Below, piece by piece: positions 8,149 through 17,876 of a stretch of 64,000 bases of DNA. This DNA is from Adhaeretor mobilis (GTDB lineage: Bacteria > Planctomycetota > Planctomycetia > Pirellulales > Lacipirellulaceae). Made by a program: the position numbers and the translations under genes. The stretch lies in the NCBI RefSeq assembly GCF_007741515.1, contig NZ_CP036263.1, positions 3,893,178-3,957,177 on the forward strand, written 5' to 3'. The stretch's first letter is position 1. The number at the start of each line of letters is the position of its first letter. The notes under the pieces are model-generated. The model saw nothing but the letters and a program-made list of their open reading frames with translations. It did no database searches and was not told where the DNA came from.

Positions 8149-11111
8149 AATTTCTCCAACACCGGGTCCTGCGAGTGATCTTTCGTAGCTTGAGTCTCGG
8201 GCTGAACGACTTCTACCCAATGCTTCGCTTCGACTCCGAGAAAATCGCTCAGCTGTTGCCGGCACGAGGTTCCACTAGCCAGGATCTGCTTGCCAGCGGC
8301 TTTCGCTTCGCGAACGGCAGGGAAGAGCCGATCCTCGCCGATTTGCTCGGATAATTCGTAGTGCGTGTAGCCAAACGAACCCGCCATACCACAGCAACCT
8401 GAGTCTACTTCTTCCAGATTAGTTCCATCGACACGGGCAAACAATGAATGAATCGCCTGTGTGCCGAAAATAGCCTTTTGATGGCAGTGCCCGTGCAACA
8501 ATATTTCATCTGCATCACAGGAAAGGTCAATACCTTCATCCAGCAGGAACGTCTCCAGGAGTTGAATCTGTCCAGCGACGCGTTTGCCCAGCTCTGCATC
8601 GTCAATCAAATCAGGCAAGTCCCCTGCCAGGGAGCTAGCGCAGGACGGTTCTAAGCAGAGGATCGGTAAACCTTCGCGGGCGAACTTGTCGAGATTGGTG
8701 AGTGTTTTCGTGCCGTGTTCTTTCGCTTCCCGCACGAGCCCCACCGAGATGCGTGGGCGTTGGCAGCAGCCCGCTTGGGCGAGTATCACCTCGTAGCCGA
8801 GGCCCTCTAGCAGGTTCACTGCCGCCAAGCCAATGCTTGGCTCCAGGTAATTGGCAAAGGTGTCGTCGAACAGCACGACGCGGCCCCGGGTTGGCTTGGC
8901 CGCGGACGTAGAGAGCGAACGCTTTTTGAGCAGCGACTGAAGATTCTCTGCTGCCGGAGCAGGCAGTGGGCGGCGCGGATCGACTCCTACCAATTTATTG
9001 ATCAACCAGCGAGCCCCTGGCAGCTTGGTGAATAGTGCTGCGACCCTGCCCAAACGCCCAGCAAGTCGGACTTGATCTGGAAAGCCACCAAATAGCCGTG
9101 CCGCGCGAGGTACGCCTCGTTGGTCGTAGCGCATCTGCAGGGCATCGGCCTTCATCCGCGACATATCAACCGCATTAGGACATTCGGATTTGCATGCTTT
9201 GCAGGACAAACACAGCGAGAGCACATCATGAACTCCGTCGGAGGCGAGCGCAGAGGTTGCGTCCGCCCCCAGCTGACCCGACATCGCCAATCGCAGAGCA
9301 TTGGCGCGGCCCCGCGTACTGTCCTTTTCGTCGCGAGTCGCCATGTACGAGGGGCACATCGTGCCGGCGTCGATCTTGCGGCACGCGCCGACACCATTAC
9401 ATTGCTCAACCGCCAAGCGAAAGCCGCCCTGGTCGGCGTAGCGAAACGAGGCTGGAATTTCTGCTTCTTGGTAGTTCGTGCCGTAGCGTAGTGTCTCTGG
9501 ATCGATCATCGAGGGGGCATCGATCACCTTGCCAGGGTTCATCAGGTTGTCGGGATCAAACAATCCTTTGACTTGACGAAACGCTTCGTAAATTTTCTCG
9601 CCATAGAATTTCGGAACGAATTCGCCGCGAACTTGTCCGTCGCCATGTTCCCCGGCAAAGGCACCGCCGTATCCGACGACCAAATTGAAAGACTCTTCGG
9701 CAATTTCATGCATGTAACGCCGGTGTTCTTCGCGGTGGAGATCAAGCACCGGGCGGAAGTGAATCACACCGACCGACGCATGGGCGTACATCGAGCTGTC
9801 TACACCGCGGTCTTTGCAAACCTGCTGCATCTTCGCGATGTACTCCGCGAGGACTTCAACTGGCAGGCAGGCGTCTTCCACGAAGGCTTGGCCTTTGACA
9901 GGCCCCTTTACGTTGGAGATCAGTCCCAGACCTAATCGACGTGTATCCCAGACCGCCGTCTGTGCTAGAGGTTCGATCACTACGGGGCAAGAATACCCGT
10001 AGTTATTCTCGATGGCCCACTTGGCGAACGTGAGAGCCCTAGGCCCTGCAGCTTGTGGCTGATCGGAAAATTCCACGATCAGAACTGCATTAGGTGCTCC
10101 CTCAATCCAGCCAGCAATGTGCTTTGTGGACGCATTAATTTTGGCTTCAATGAGCATCTTGCCGTCGAGCAGTTCCACCGTGGACGGCTTGTGCTCAAGA
10201 ATTCCTGGCACAGCTTCCAGCGCCGCAATTTCGTCCTCAAAATGCATGAGGCACATAGCAGTGGCGGCAGGCAGGGGAACGATCCGCACCTTCGCTTCCA
10301 AAATAGTAGCCAGCGTGCCCTCAGAACCGACCACGAGGTTGGAAAGATTCCAGGGCCGCGTTCCAGCGTTGTCGCGGGGGCCAATCGGGCCCGTGTATCC
10401 AGCGTCATCGACGAATTCATCGAGGTTGTAGCCGGCAACTCGCCGCATCACATTAGGATAGCGCTCTAGAATCTCGTCGCAATTCTCAGCAACAATCGTC
10501 GACACGCCGCGCTGCAATTCTGCCAATCGCCCCTCGGCAGTATGTTGCCACGATTCGGGAGAGCCTGCAGTGAAATCTAGAATTTCGCCGCTGGCGAGAG
10601 CGACTCTCGTTTCAAGCGTGTGGTCGATCGTCTTACCATGAACGATTGATCGCGTACCGGCTGAGTTGTTGCCGATCATGCCGCCAACTGTTGCCCTCGA
10701 AGAGGTTGCCGGGTCAGGCGCGAATTGCATGCTGTGTTTGGCCAGCTCGCGATTCAGTTGATCTCGCACCACGCCCGCCTGAACACGCGCCCAGCCCTCT
10801 TCGGGATTGATCTCCAATATCTTTGTAAAGTGCCGCGACAAGTCGAGCACCATCCCCGGGCCGAACGTCTGCCCCGAAAGTGCCGTTGCGCCGCCACGGG
10901 GAGTAATCGGCATGCGGAAGCGGGTAGCCAGCTCCAGGGCCGCGGACACGTCCGCTTCGTCTAGCGGCGTGACGACGCAAGCCGGATTGATTTGGTAGTG
11001 GCTGGCATCGGTAGCGTGAATGCCGCGGATGACTGGATCGAATGAAACGCCTCCGCGAATGCCGCCTATTAGGGCTTCCTTGATTTCCTCAGTGAGGGTC
11101 GTGGTCTGCAT
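8145..11111 (-). CDS. FAD-binding and Fe-S-binding D-2-hydroxyacid (D-lactate type) dehydrogenase
   Basis: The 988-residue protein fuses two halves. The N-terminal part is a FAD-linked oxidase of the GlcD/vanillyl-alcohol oxidase type, with FAD-binding blocks PITPRGGATALSGQTFGPGM and TVGGMIGNNSAGTRSIVHGK, and a C-terminal oxidase domain to about residue 540 (FAGEHGDGQVRGEF). The rest is a GlpC-like Fe-S part: cysteine clusters CNGVGACRK...MCPSY and CLSCKACKSECP, then two CCG domains (AGCCQRP, DSGCCGMAGSFGY). This architecture is seen in YdiJ-type and quinone-linked D-lactate or D-2-hydroxyglutarate dehydrogenases. The downstream LarA-like gene starts in its stop codon. A D-2-hydroxyacid substrate is likely; which one cannot be read from sequence. 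Confidence 0.9.
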   Translation of the reverse strand: MQTTTLTEEIKEALIGGIRGGVSFDPVIRGIHATDASHYQINPACVVTPLDEADVSAALELATRFRMPITPRGGATALSGQTFGPGMVLDLSRHFTKILEINPEEGWARVQAGVVRDQLNRELAKHSMQFAPDPATSSRATVGGMIGNNSAGTRSIVHGKTIDHTLETRVALASGEILDFTAGSPESWQHTAEGRLAELQRGVSTIVAENCDEILERYPNVMRRVAGYNLDEFVDDAGYTGPIGPRDNAGTRPWNLSNLVVGSEGTLATILEAKVRIVPLPAATAMCLMHFEDEIAALEAVPGILEHKPSTVELLDGKMLIEAKINASTKHIAGWIEGAPNAVLIVEFSDQPQAAGPRALTFAKWAIENNYGYSCPVVIEPLAQTAVWDTRRLGLGLISNVKGPVKGQAFVEDACLPVEVLAEYIAKMQQVCKDRGVDSSMYAHASVGVIHFRPVLDLHREEHRRYMHEIAEESFNLVVGYGGAFAGEHGDGQVRGEFVPKFYGEKIYEAFRQVKGLFDPDNLMNPGKVIDAPSMIDPETLRYGTNYQEAEIPASFRYADQGGFRLAVEQCNGVGACRKIDAGTMCPSYMATRDEKDSTRGRANALRLAMSGQLGADATSALASDGVHDVLSLCLSCKACKSECPNAVDMSRMKADALQMRYDQRGVPRAARLFGGFPDQVRLAGRLGRVAALFTKLPGARWLINKLVGVDPRRPLPAPAAENLQSLLKKRSLSTSAAKPTRGRVVLFDDTFANYLEPSIGLAAVNLLEGLGYEVILAQAGCCQRPRISVGLVREAKEHGTKTLTNLDKFAREGLPILCLEPSCASSLAGDLPDLIDDAELGKRVAGQIQLLETFLLDEGIDLSCDADEILLHGHCHQKAIFGTQAIHSLFARVDGTNLEEVDSGCCGMAGSFGYTHYELSEQIGEDRLFPAVREAKAAGKQILASGTSCRQQLSDFLGVEAKHWVEVVQPETQATKDHSQDPVLEKL

Positions 11112-11371
11112 AGTACGTCAATGGCCCTTGGCTTTACCAACTTAGCTAACAGGCAGAATGATTCGGCTGCCTACGACAGTATCGAACGGGGTGGAATGGA
11201 TTCATCGATTGGAAGAGCTATCATATCGGATGTGCCCTTGATATTCTACTAATGCTGTGCGTCATCAGAGCCCTCGATTTGCGTACATTGAGTTGAGTAG
11301 GCGACTCTACCGAAGCGAGAGAGATCGGCGAGACTAGATCCGTCTGCTATTTAGAACATAGGAGCGACAGC

Positions 11372-12148
11372 TTGAGCGAACCACGCCCGTACTTGCTGAT
11401 GGAAGCCAATCACAGGCAACTGTCCGCCGAACCTCCCACCGTCGCCATTCTTCCTTGGGGCGCTACCGAAGCCCACAATTGGCATCTGCCCTACGGCACC
11501 GATGTAATCGAAGCAAGCGCTATTGCGGAGCAAGCGGCTGAGCAAGCTCATCAGTCGGGTGCGAGGGTTGTTGTGTTGCCAACGATCCCGTTTGGCAACG
11601 ACGAACAGCAGTTAGACCAAGTGTGTGCTGTGAGCATTCGTACGACCACAGCACTGGCGATCCTTGGCGATGTGGTACGCTCGCTCAAGAGCCAGGGCAT
11701 TGACCGGCTAGTAATACTCAACGCCCACGGCGGCAATCAATTTCAGCCCTTGGTGCGCGACTTGCAAAGCGAGCACGGCTCGCTCATTGTGGTTACCAAC
11801 TTCTTTCAACTGATTCCCGAAGTTAAGGCCAAACTCTTCGAACTGCCCGGCGATCACGCGGACGAAATGGAAACGAGCCTGCTGCTTCACCTGTGCCCAG
11901 AACTTGTTGAACTCGATCATGCAGGCGAAGGGCCACGCACGCCATTTGCAATCGATGGCCTCGCACAACCGGGTGTGTGGACGCCGCGACCGTGGTCGCG
12001 TGTACACTCTGATACTGGCAGCGGAGATCCCCGCCAAGCAACAGCTGCGAAGGGCGAAAAGTATTTGCAAGCAGTCGTTACCTGCATTGCAAAATTGCTC
12101 GTGGAACTGGCAAAGGCGAAAAAAGGAGATTTGCCTTATGTCGATTGA
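11372..12148 (+). CDS. Creatininase-family amidohydrolase
   Basis: The 258-residue protein has the creatininase-family metal-site motifs: PWGATEAHNWHLPYGTDV (Glu and His ligands), VLNAHGGNQF and DHADEMETSLLL. Members hydrolyse cyclic amides, for example creatinine or formamide intermediates of cofactor pathways. The start is a TTG, supported by AGGAG about seven bases upstream; an internal ATG at residue 10 is the alternative. It is divergent from the dehydrogenase operon and convergent with the DUF1501 gene, so context does not identify the substrate. Confidence 0.88.
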   Translation: MSEPRPYLLMEANHRQLSAEPPTVAILPWGATEAHNWHLPYGTDVIEASAIAEQAAEQAHQSGARVVVLPTIPFGNDEQQLDQVCAVSIRTTTALAILGDVVRSLKSQGIDRLVILNAHGGNQFQPLVRDLQSEHGSLIVVTNFFQLIPEVKAKLFELPGDHADEMETSLLLHLCPELVELDHAGEGPRTPFAIDGLAQPGVWTPRPWSRVHSDTGSGDPRQATAAKGEKYLQAVVTCIAKLLVELAKAKKGDLPYVD

Positions 12149-12166
12149 GCTACAGGGGTACGTTTT

Positions 12167-13600
12167 CTAAGCGATAACTTCTTCGATCACATCGCCATGC
12201 ACATCGGTCAGGCGCATGTCACGTCCACTAAAGCGGTAGGTCTGTCGTGTGTGATCAACGCCCAACAAGTGCAACATCGTGGCGTGAAGATCGTGCATTC
12301 TTCGCTTATTCTCGACTGCCTTGTACCCATACTCGTCGGTAGCACCGGTAATGACACCACCCCGCACGCCGCCACCGGCCATCCACAGGCTAAATCCGAA
12401 TGGATTGTGATCGCGTCCGTTGGTTCCTTGCGCGAACGGGGTACGCCCGAACTCTCCTGTCCAAACGACCAATGTCTCGTCGAGCATCCCGCGCCCCTTG
12501 AGATCGCTTAGCAAAGCTCCGATGGGCTGATCGACAGCTAGCGCATTTTCCGTATGTCCTTTGAAGAGATCGCCGTGCTGGTCCCAACGGTCGTTGCCCT
12601 TTGTCTGCGGGCAGGTCAACTCAATAAAGCGAACGCCTTGTTCAACAAGTCGTCGTGCGAGAAGGCACTGGCGACCAAATATTGCAGTGTGCTCATTCTT
12701 GCTATCCAAGCCGTACATACTCTGCGTGCGCTGCGTCTCGTCGGAAGTATCGGCCAGCATCGGCACAGAAGCCTGCATGCGAAAGGCGAGTTCATAGTTC
12801 GCGATAGCCGACTCGATCGCATCGTTGGCTCCCAATCGAGCTAGGCGATGCTGATCGAGCTGACTGAGCAACGCAAGCTTACTGCGTTGCAAGCTAGGTC
12901 GCTTCTCCAACGGCACGACATTCGCCAGGGGAGTAGCGCCCGCCTGGAAAATACTCGCCTGATGGCTGGCTGGCAAAAAGCCACTGTTGAAGCAATCGAG
13001 CCCACCGGGCGGAATCAGTCCACCGTTCAACACGACAAACGAAGGTAAATCTTTGCACTCACTGCCCAGCCCATAGCTCAGCCAAGCCCCCATGCTGGGA
13101 CGGCCTTGCAGGCCGCTACCCGTGTGCAGAAAGTAATTGGCGTTGGTATGCTCAGAGAAATCCGAGGTCATCGAACGAATGACGGCCATGTCGTCGACAT
13201 GTTGGGCAATGTGTGGAAACAACTCGCTGACCGGGGTGCCGCACTGGCCGTACTGCTTGAACTTCCAAGGACTGCCGAGCGTGAATCCATTGTTGTCGAA
13301 CTGAGTCGGTTCCATCTTCATCTTAAAGGGCAAGCCGTTGTCTCGCGAAAGCAGGGGCTTCGGATCGAAGGTATCGACTTGCGAGGGGCCGCCATCCATG
13401 TAGAGGAAAATTACATTACGAGCGGTCGGCTTGAAGTGTGTACCGTAGGTATCGGTTGGCTCAGCAAGGTTGGCGGCCTGGACTTGTTCCGCCAGTATCG
13501 CGGAGAGCGCAACGCCACCAATGCCGCATGCCGCTTGGTGTAGCATGGCACGACGCGTAAGCGGAGGACTCACAAGTCGATGGCAGGGGAACTGGGTCAT
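12167..13600 (-). CDS. DUF1501 (sulfatase-fold) exported protein
   Basis: The 477-residue protein begins with a twin-arginine-like leader (LTRRAMLHQAACGIGGVALS) and continues with DUF1501 motifs: NVIFLYMDGGPSQVDTFDPK, ERGVRF-type VEQGVRFIELTC, and VVWTGEFGRTPFAQGTNGRD. DUF1501 has the alkaline phosphatase/sulfatase fold. In planctomycetes it is almost always paired with a DUF1549/DUF1553 cytochrome-type protein, as here: the partner ends 19 bases upstream on the same strand. The role of these pairs is not established; involvement in degrading complex organic matter has been proposed. Tat export would use proteins such as the TatA/TatB encoded nearby. Confidence 0.93.
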   Translation of the reverse strand: MTQFPCHRLVSPPLTRRAMLHQAACGIGGVALSAILAEQVQAANLAEPTDTYGTHFKPTARNVIFLYMDGGPSQVDTFDPKPLLSRDNGLPFKMKMEPTQFDNNGFTLGSPWKFKQYGQCGTPVSELFPHIAQHVDDMAVIRSMTSDFSEHTNANYFLHTGSGLQGRPSMGAWLSYGLGSECKDLPSFVVLNGGLIPPGGLDCFNSGFLPASHQASIFQAGATPLANVVPLEKRPSLQRSKLALLSQLDQHRLARLGANDAIESAIANYELAFRMQASVPMLADTSDETQRTQSMYGLDSKNEHTAIFGRQCLLARRLVEQGVRFIELTCPQTKGNDRWDQHGDLFKGHTENALAVDQPIGALLSDLKGRGMLDETLVVWTGEFGRTPFAQGTNGRDHNPFGFSLWMAGGGVRGGVITGATDEYGYKAVENKRRMHDLHATMLHLLGVDHTRQTYRFSGRDMRLTDVHGDVIEEVIA

Positions 13601-13619
13601 GGATGGGCAATACGCTCGA

Positions 13620-16600
13620 CTAATCGAGGTAGATGAACTCCTTCACATTGAAGATCACGTGGCACAAATCCGTCCAGGCTTCTTCGGGAACCGATTTCTT
13701 GCCTGCGATCGCCTGATGCTGCGCAGCTTGCACCACGAGAAAATCCTGAGCGGCTGCCGCTTCGGATTTTTCTGGTAGGCGAGCAAAAGCTTCGAGATAC
13801 AGCCGGTCGATGCGCCGCCGTTGATCGCCTTCTAATTCGATGAGTCGCTTGGCAAAGCGCTGAGCCTGCTGTGCGACAAACGGATCGTTCAACAGAACCA
13901 GTGCCTGGGCAGGCACGTTGGATACGCTGCGACGTCCCAAGGGTCCGACAGGCTGAGGGGTGTCGAAGGTGAGCATGAAGGGAGAGAGGAAATTGCGCCG
14001 TACAGAGATATAAATCGTACGACGTCCTTCCCCGTCGAGCGGCCCGCTGTGAGCCGGACGCCCACGACCATTCATGAACTTCGTCAGATAAGTTGGCACG
14101 CTTGGTCCAAATTGCTGTGAATCGAGATGGCCAGCAAGCTTGAGCATGGAATCGCGAATCGCTTCTGCCTGTAGTCGTCGAATAGGCATATGGTGTAACA
14201 GCAAGTTCTGCGGGTCCTGTTCGGCTGCGTGAGAGTTCGAAATGCTCGACATCTGGTAGGTTTGACTGAGCATGATCTCGCGCACGAGTGACTTGATCGA
14301 CCAGTCGTATTCAATGAAACGCGACGCCAAATTGTCAAGCAACTCAGGGTGGGTTGGCGCCTGGCCGAGAACTCCAAAGTTATCAACAGATGGAACGATC
14401 CCTCGACCAGTGAGATGATGCCAAATGCGATTAGCCATGACGCGTGCTGGGAATGGGTTACCCTCGTCTAGCATCCGGTTTGCCAATTCCAGTCGGCCGC
14501 TGCCACTGGTAATCTTGGTCTGCTGGTCCCCTGCGATTGCACTCAGCAATCGCCGCTCGACCAACGGACCAGGAGTGCGTGTGTTACCACGGATGAGTAG
14601 CTGCTCGTTTTCTGAATCACCGTCCCAGATAGCTGGGGCAAGTGCGGACGCCCGCCGCAAATCTTCCAAGACATGCTGTCGCCGCTGTTGGTATTCAGCA
14701 AGCGCTTGCTCGACTTTCATGCGACTAGCGGCTGGCCAATGTTGTGGATTTTGCAAAATCCAATCCGCAATCTTGCGATGTGATTCGTCCTCGTCGAGCG
14801 TGCCCTCAACGAGCGAGCGCAACGCCTCGCGAAGGGTTGACTGGCTGGGCTTCGTATCAGTAGTACCAGCTGGCAACTGTGGGGCGATATCCCCCTCAAC
14901 TACCATCGCGATTTCTAAGGGATGGTCTTGATTGGGGCTGATCTCCACATGAACTCGATGCCCGCGATAGGCCCGCAGGTCATGCTCAACCCAGCGCCAT
15001 CGGTCGGCATTCTTGAAGGTTTTGATTGTGTTTCTATGCAGCGGACCATGTAAGAGTCGATGAGAGTCCACGACAACCTGGACCTGCGCTGCTCCCCGCA
15101 GGAGATAGTAGACCTTTCCGCCACGGAGTTCGAAGAGCGGAGTACGTAGCACCCGACCAGGACGCTGGTCCCAATTTTTTCGATGAGCCTCCTCCTTACT
15201 CGAGGAGTTCGCGGGATCCGTCTGGCTCTCCGCGGGGATCGTGAGATCAGCGAGATCAGGTCGCAGACGCGCCTGCCCGCGGCCGACTACCTCTGCAATC
15301 GTTGAAGTTCCTTCAGTACCGAGCACTAACTGCCCGCGCCGCAAGGGACCTGCGCCGTAGGCGGGGCCATCCGTATACCAGGGAGCGGCTGGGTCCTCGA
15401 AGTCGATCACCAACTGCGAAGTCTCCGGCAACATTGGCAGCTTGCTTTTCGGGTGACCTTGCGTGGTGGGCTCAGAACTGTCACATGCAAACTCAACTTG
15501 AGCAGCTTGCAAGATTGCTTCCATCTCATCCGCTGAAATGAGCAGCCCCTCGCTTGTAAGTTTTGCAATTCTTCCGGCGTATTCGCCTTGTAGCTGGTCG
15601 AGTCGGCTGGCAATCTCGCGATTGTGCTCCAACGATTCGAAACGGACTTGCCGATAGCAGGAGCTTTGCAAGAAGCCTGCCAATGCGTAGTAGTCCTCTT
15701 GAGAGATTGCATCGAACTTGTGATCGTGGCAACGCGCGCAGGAAACGGTAAGCCCCAGGAAGGCTTTGCTTAGCACGTCAATCGAGTTATCGATGCGGTC
15801 GGCCTCGTCCTTGCGAGTATCCACTGGCGAGTGAATCCAATCACCCAGATACCAGAACCCAGTCGCAAGGATCGATTCGTTACGGTGTTTCGTAGAGTCT
15901 GCTCCTTGAGAACTCCTACGCGGTGGATCAAGTAAATCGCCCGCAATATGCTCGGTCACGAATTGGTCGTAGGGAACATCGGCGTTGAGTGCACGAATCA
16001 CGTAGTCTCGGTATTGCCAAGCATTCGGAGTGTCGTAGTCAAACTCATGCCCACGAGACTCCGCGTAGCGCATTAAATCGAGCCAGTGCCGGCCCCATCG
16101 CTCACCGAACTGGGGCGAAGCAAGGAGTTGATCGACAACATGCGCGAATGCATCGGGAGACGAGTCCGCGGCAAACTCCGCGATTGCCTTCGGAGAAGGC
16201 GGCAAACCAATCAAATCAAAGTAAGCCCGCCGCAAGAGGGTATGTGGCTGCGCGCGATCCGCCGGAGACAACCCTTCCGCTTCGAGCTTGGCGAGCACAA
16301 AGCGATCCAGTGGTTGCTTCACCCAGGAGCTTTTTACTACGTTCGGCAGAGCTGGATTTCGTAAAGGCTGCCAAGCCCAATGCTCGGATTTTCGCTTTTG
16401 CAGATCGAATGCCTCGACGTGCGTGCCCCCTCCAGCAAGCTCTTCTTGAGGCCAGGGCGCGCCACGTTGGACCCATTCCCGCAGCACAGCAAGGCTAGCG
16501 TCAGGAAGTTTGTTCTGCGGTGGCATTTCGTAGAGATCACCATACTCCACTGCATCAATCAGGAGGCTCTCATCGGGATCGCCTGGAACAATCGCGGGTT

Positions 16601-16838
16601 GCGTATCGCCGCCCGCCAGGATCGCAGCTCGCGAATCGAGACGCAGGCCTCCTTCAATCGTTTCACTCTGCGAGCTGTGGCACTGGTAGCATTGCTCAAC
16701 CAACAACGGCCGCACTTTGCTCTCGAAGAACTCGATATCCGCATCAGAAAAGTCTGGCTGCTCGGCTACTTGAGCTCCCATAGCGAAACTTGTGGACAAT
16801 AAGAAGCTACAACCTGCAAGGATGACCAATGAGCGCAC
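13620..16838 (-). CDS. PSCyt1/DUF1549/DUF1553 cytochrome c-type protein
   Basis: The frame extends upstream to 17129, but that part overlaps the SDR gene and lacks coding character. A GTG at 16838 with GAGG six bases upstream gives 1072 residues starting with a clean signal peptide (RSLVILAGCSFLLSTSFAMG), so I choose it. After it come the PSCyt1 domain with a heme-type CYQCH motif (VRPLLVEQCYQCHSSQSET), DUF1549 (RWGRHWLDLMRYAESRGHEF, then SCARCHDHKFDAI), a central beta domain, and DUF1553 (NRIWHHLTGRGIVPSVDNFG; TFDTPQ; NVPAQALVLLNDPF). Such proteins are exported multidomain cytochromes typical of planctomycetes. It forms a unit with the DUF1501 gene 19 bases downstream. The family is certain; the biochemical role is unknown. 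Confidence 0.9.
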   Translation of the reverse strand: MRSLVILAGCSFLLSTSFAMGAQVAEQPDFSDADIEFFESKVRPLLVEQCYQCHSSQSETIEGGLRLDSRAAILAGGDTQPAIVPGDPDESLLIDAVEYGDLYEMPPQNKLPDASLAVLREWVQRGAPWPQEELAGGGTHVEAFDLQKRKSEHWAWQPLRNPALPNVVKSSWVKQPLDRFVLAKLEAEGLSPADRAQPHTLLRRAYFDLIGLPPSPKAIAEFAADSSPDAFAHVVDQLLASPQFGERWGRHWLDLMRYAESRGHEFDYDTPNAWQYRDYVIRALNADVPYDQFVTEHIAGDLLDPPRRSSQGADSTKHRNESILATGFWYLGDWIHSPVDTRKDEADRIDNSIDVLSKAFLGLTVSCARCHDHKFDAISQEDYYALAGFLQSSCYRQVRFESLEHNREIASRLDQLQGEYAGRIAKLTSEGLLISADEMEAILQAAQVEFACDSSEPTTQGHPKSKLPMLPETSQLVIDFEDPAAPWYTDGPAYGAGPLRRGQLVLGTEGTSTIAEVVGRGQARLRPDLADLTIPAESQTDPANSSSKEEAHRKNWDQRPGRVLRTPLFELRGGKVYYLLRGAAQVQVVVDSHRLLHGPLHRNTIKTFKNADRWRWVEHDLRAYRGHRVHVEISPNQDHPLEIAMVVEGDIAPQLPAGTTDTKPSQSTLREALRSLVEGTLDEDESHRKIADWILQNPQHWPAASRMKVEQALAEYQQRRQHVLEDLRRASALAPAIWDGDSENEQLLIRGNTRTPGPLVERRLLSAIAGDQQTKITSGSGRLELANRMLDEGNPFPARVMANRIWHHLTGRGIVPSVDNFGVLGQAPTHPELLDNLASRFIEYDWSIKSLVREIMLSQTYQMSSISNSHAAEQDPQNLLLHHMPIRRLQAEAIRDSMLKLAGHLDSQQFGPSVPTYLTKFMNGRGRPAHSGPLDGEGRRTIYISVRRNFLSPFMLTFDTPQPVGPLGRRSVSNVPAQALVLLNDPFVAQQAQRFAKRLIELEGDQRRRIDRLYLEAFARLPEKSEAAAAQDFLVVQAAQHQAIAGKKSVPEEAWTDLCHVIFNVKEFIYLD

Positions 16839-16939
16839 AGCCAGCCTCGCTAGCTGGTGCGTGTTTGCCCATCGAAGGTGAGGTGATCGCTGCGACAACT
16901 GCCTAGGATCCGATTGGAATGAAATGCTATTGGGGAGAA

Positions 16940-17737
16940 CTAAGGGGCAATCTTGCCGCCGTTCACAAGGATGTCTTGTCCGGTGATAAACGACGAACTC
17001 TCGCCTGCTAGGAACGAGATCAGCCCGGCTAGGTCGTCGGGCACACCGAATCGTCCTGCGGGGACTTTCGTCAGGTATTCGTCCTTGTCTTCTTGAGGAT
17101 CTTTCTCGTGGCGTTCCACGGGGATCCAACCTGGTGAGACCATGTTGACGGTAATGCCATCGGCAGCAAGTTCAGTCGCCAGGGAACGCGTCCAACCATG
17201 CTGGGCGCCCTTCGCGGCAGCATAGGCACTGAAATTGGGCCACGCCTGATGAAACACCTCGCTACCGATATTGATGATCCGTCCCCACTGCTGCTCTTTC
17301 ATGTGGGGGAGCAGTGTTTGGGCCAGCAAGAACGGGCTCTTGACGAAAAAATCAAGCAACTGTGCGTAAAACTCCCAGTCGTACTCTTCGATGGGCTTGA
17401 GCGGCTGCTCGGGTGTCGCACTGATCACAACGATGTCGATGGGGCCCAGCGCATCGCGAACCTCATCGGCCAAACGCTGCACTTCTTCGGGATCGATGAC
17501 ACTTGCGCGAAAGAGCTCGACTTGGAGGCCTGCTTCACGGAATTCCGTAAGCGTCTGCTCCGCTCGTCGTTGATTGTTTGCATAGTTGATCGCGACCCTG
17601 GCCCCTGCTTTAGCGAGACTGCGCGCCATCGCTTTGCCCAACCCAGTGGTTGAACCTGTGACGAGCGCCACCCGACCTTCAAGTGAAAGGTGGTCGAAAG
17701 TACTACCAGCAGGGTTTGGGGCGATCTCGGCCATCAC
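16940..17737 (-). CDS. SDR family oxidoreductase
   Basis: The 265-residue protein is a classical short-chain dehydrogenase. It has a cofactor motif TGSTTGLGKAMA, an NxxS-like region ending in NIGSEVF, the catalytic Y-x-x-x-K in AYAAAKGAQHGW, then VNMVSPGWIPVE and the C-terminal SFITGQDILVNGGKIAP. It should use NAD(P)H on a small alcohol or ketone, in the cytoplasm. It lies directly upstream of the DUF1553/DUF1501 pair and about 140 bases downstream of the class II aldolase gene, all on one strand; a functional link with the aldolase, which handles sugar-type substrates, is plausible but unproven. Confidence 0.92.
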   Translation of the reverse strand: MMAEIAPNPAGSTFDHLSLEGRVALVTGSTTGLGKAMARSLAKAGARVAINYANNQRRAEQTLTEFREAGLQVELFRASVIDPEEVQRLADEVRDALGPIDIVVISATPEQPLKPIEEYDWEFYAQLLDFFVKSPFLLAQTLLPHMKEQQWGRIINIGSEVFHQAWPNFSAYAAAKGAQHGWTRSLATELAADGITVNMVSPGWIPVERHEKDPQEDKDEYLTKVPAGRFGVPDDLAGLISFLAGESSSFITGQDILVNGGKIAP

Positions 17738-17876
17738 AAGTCTTATCGTAGATTGATTGTTTTAAGGAATCCAGTAGCGAGTCAGTATAAGCTGCGCGGG
17801 CTCTCGTTAGTAGTTAACCACTTAGAGCGATATGTCGTGCAACGCTCATCTCATCGAGGAAATGACGCACGGGCAT

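Noticed and set aside
16839..17129. Upstream extension of the DUF1553 protein
   Set aside because: It overlaps the SDR gene and lacks coding character; a GTG with a good ribosome-binding site and signal peptide starts at 16838.
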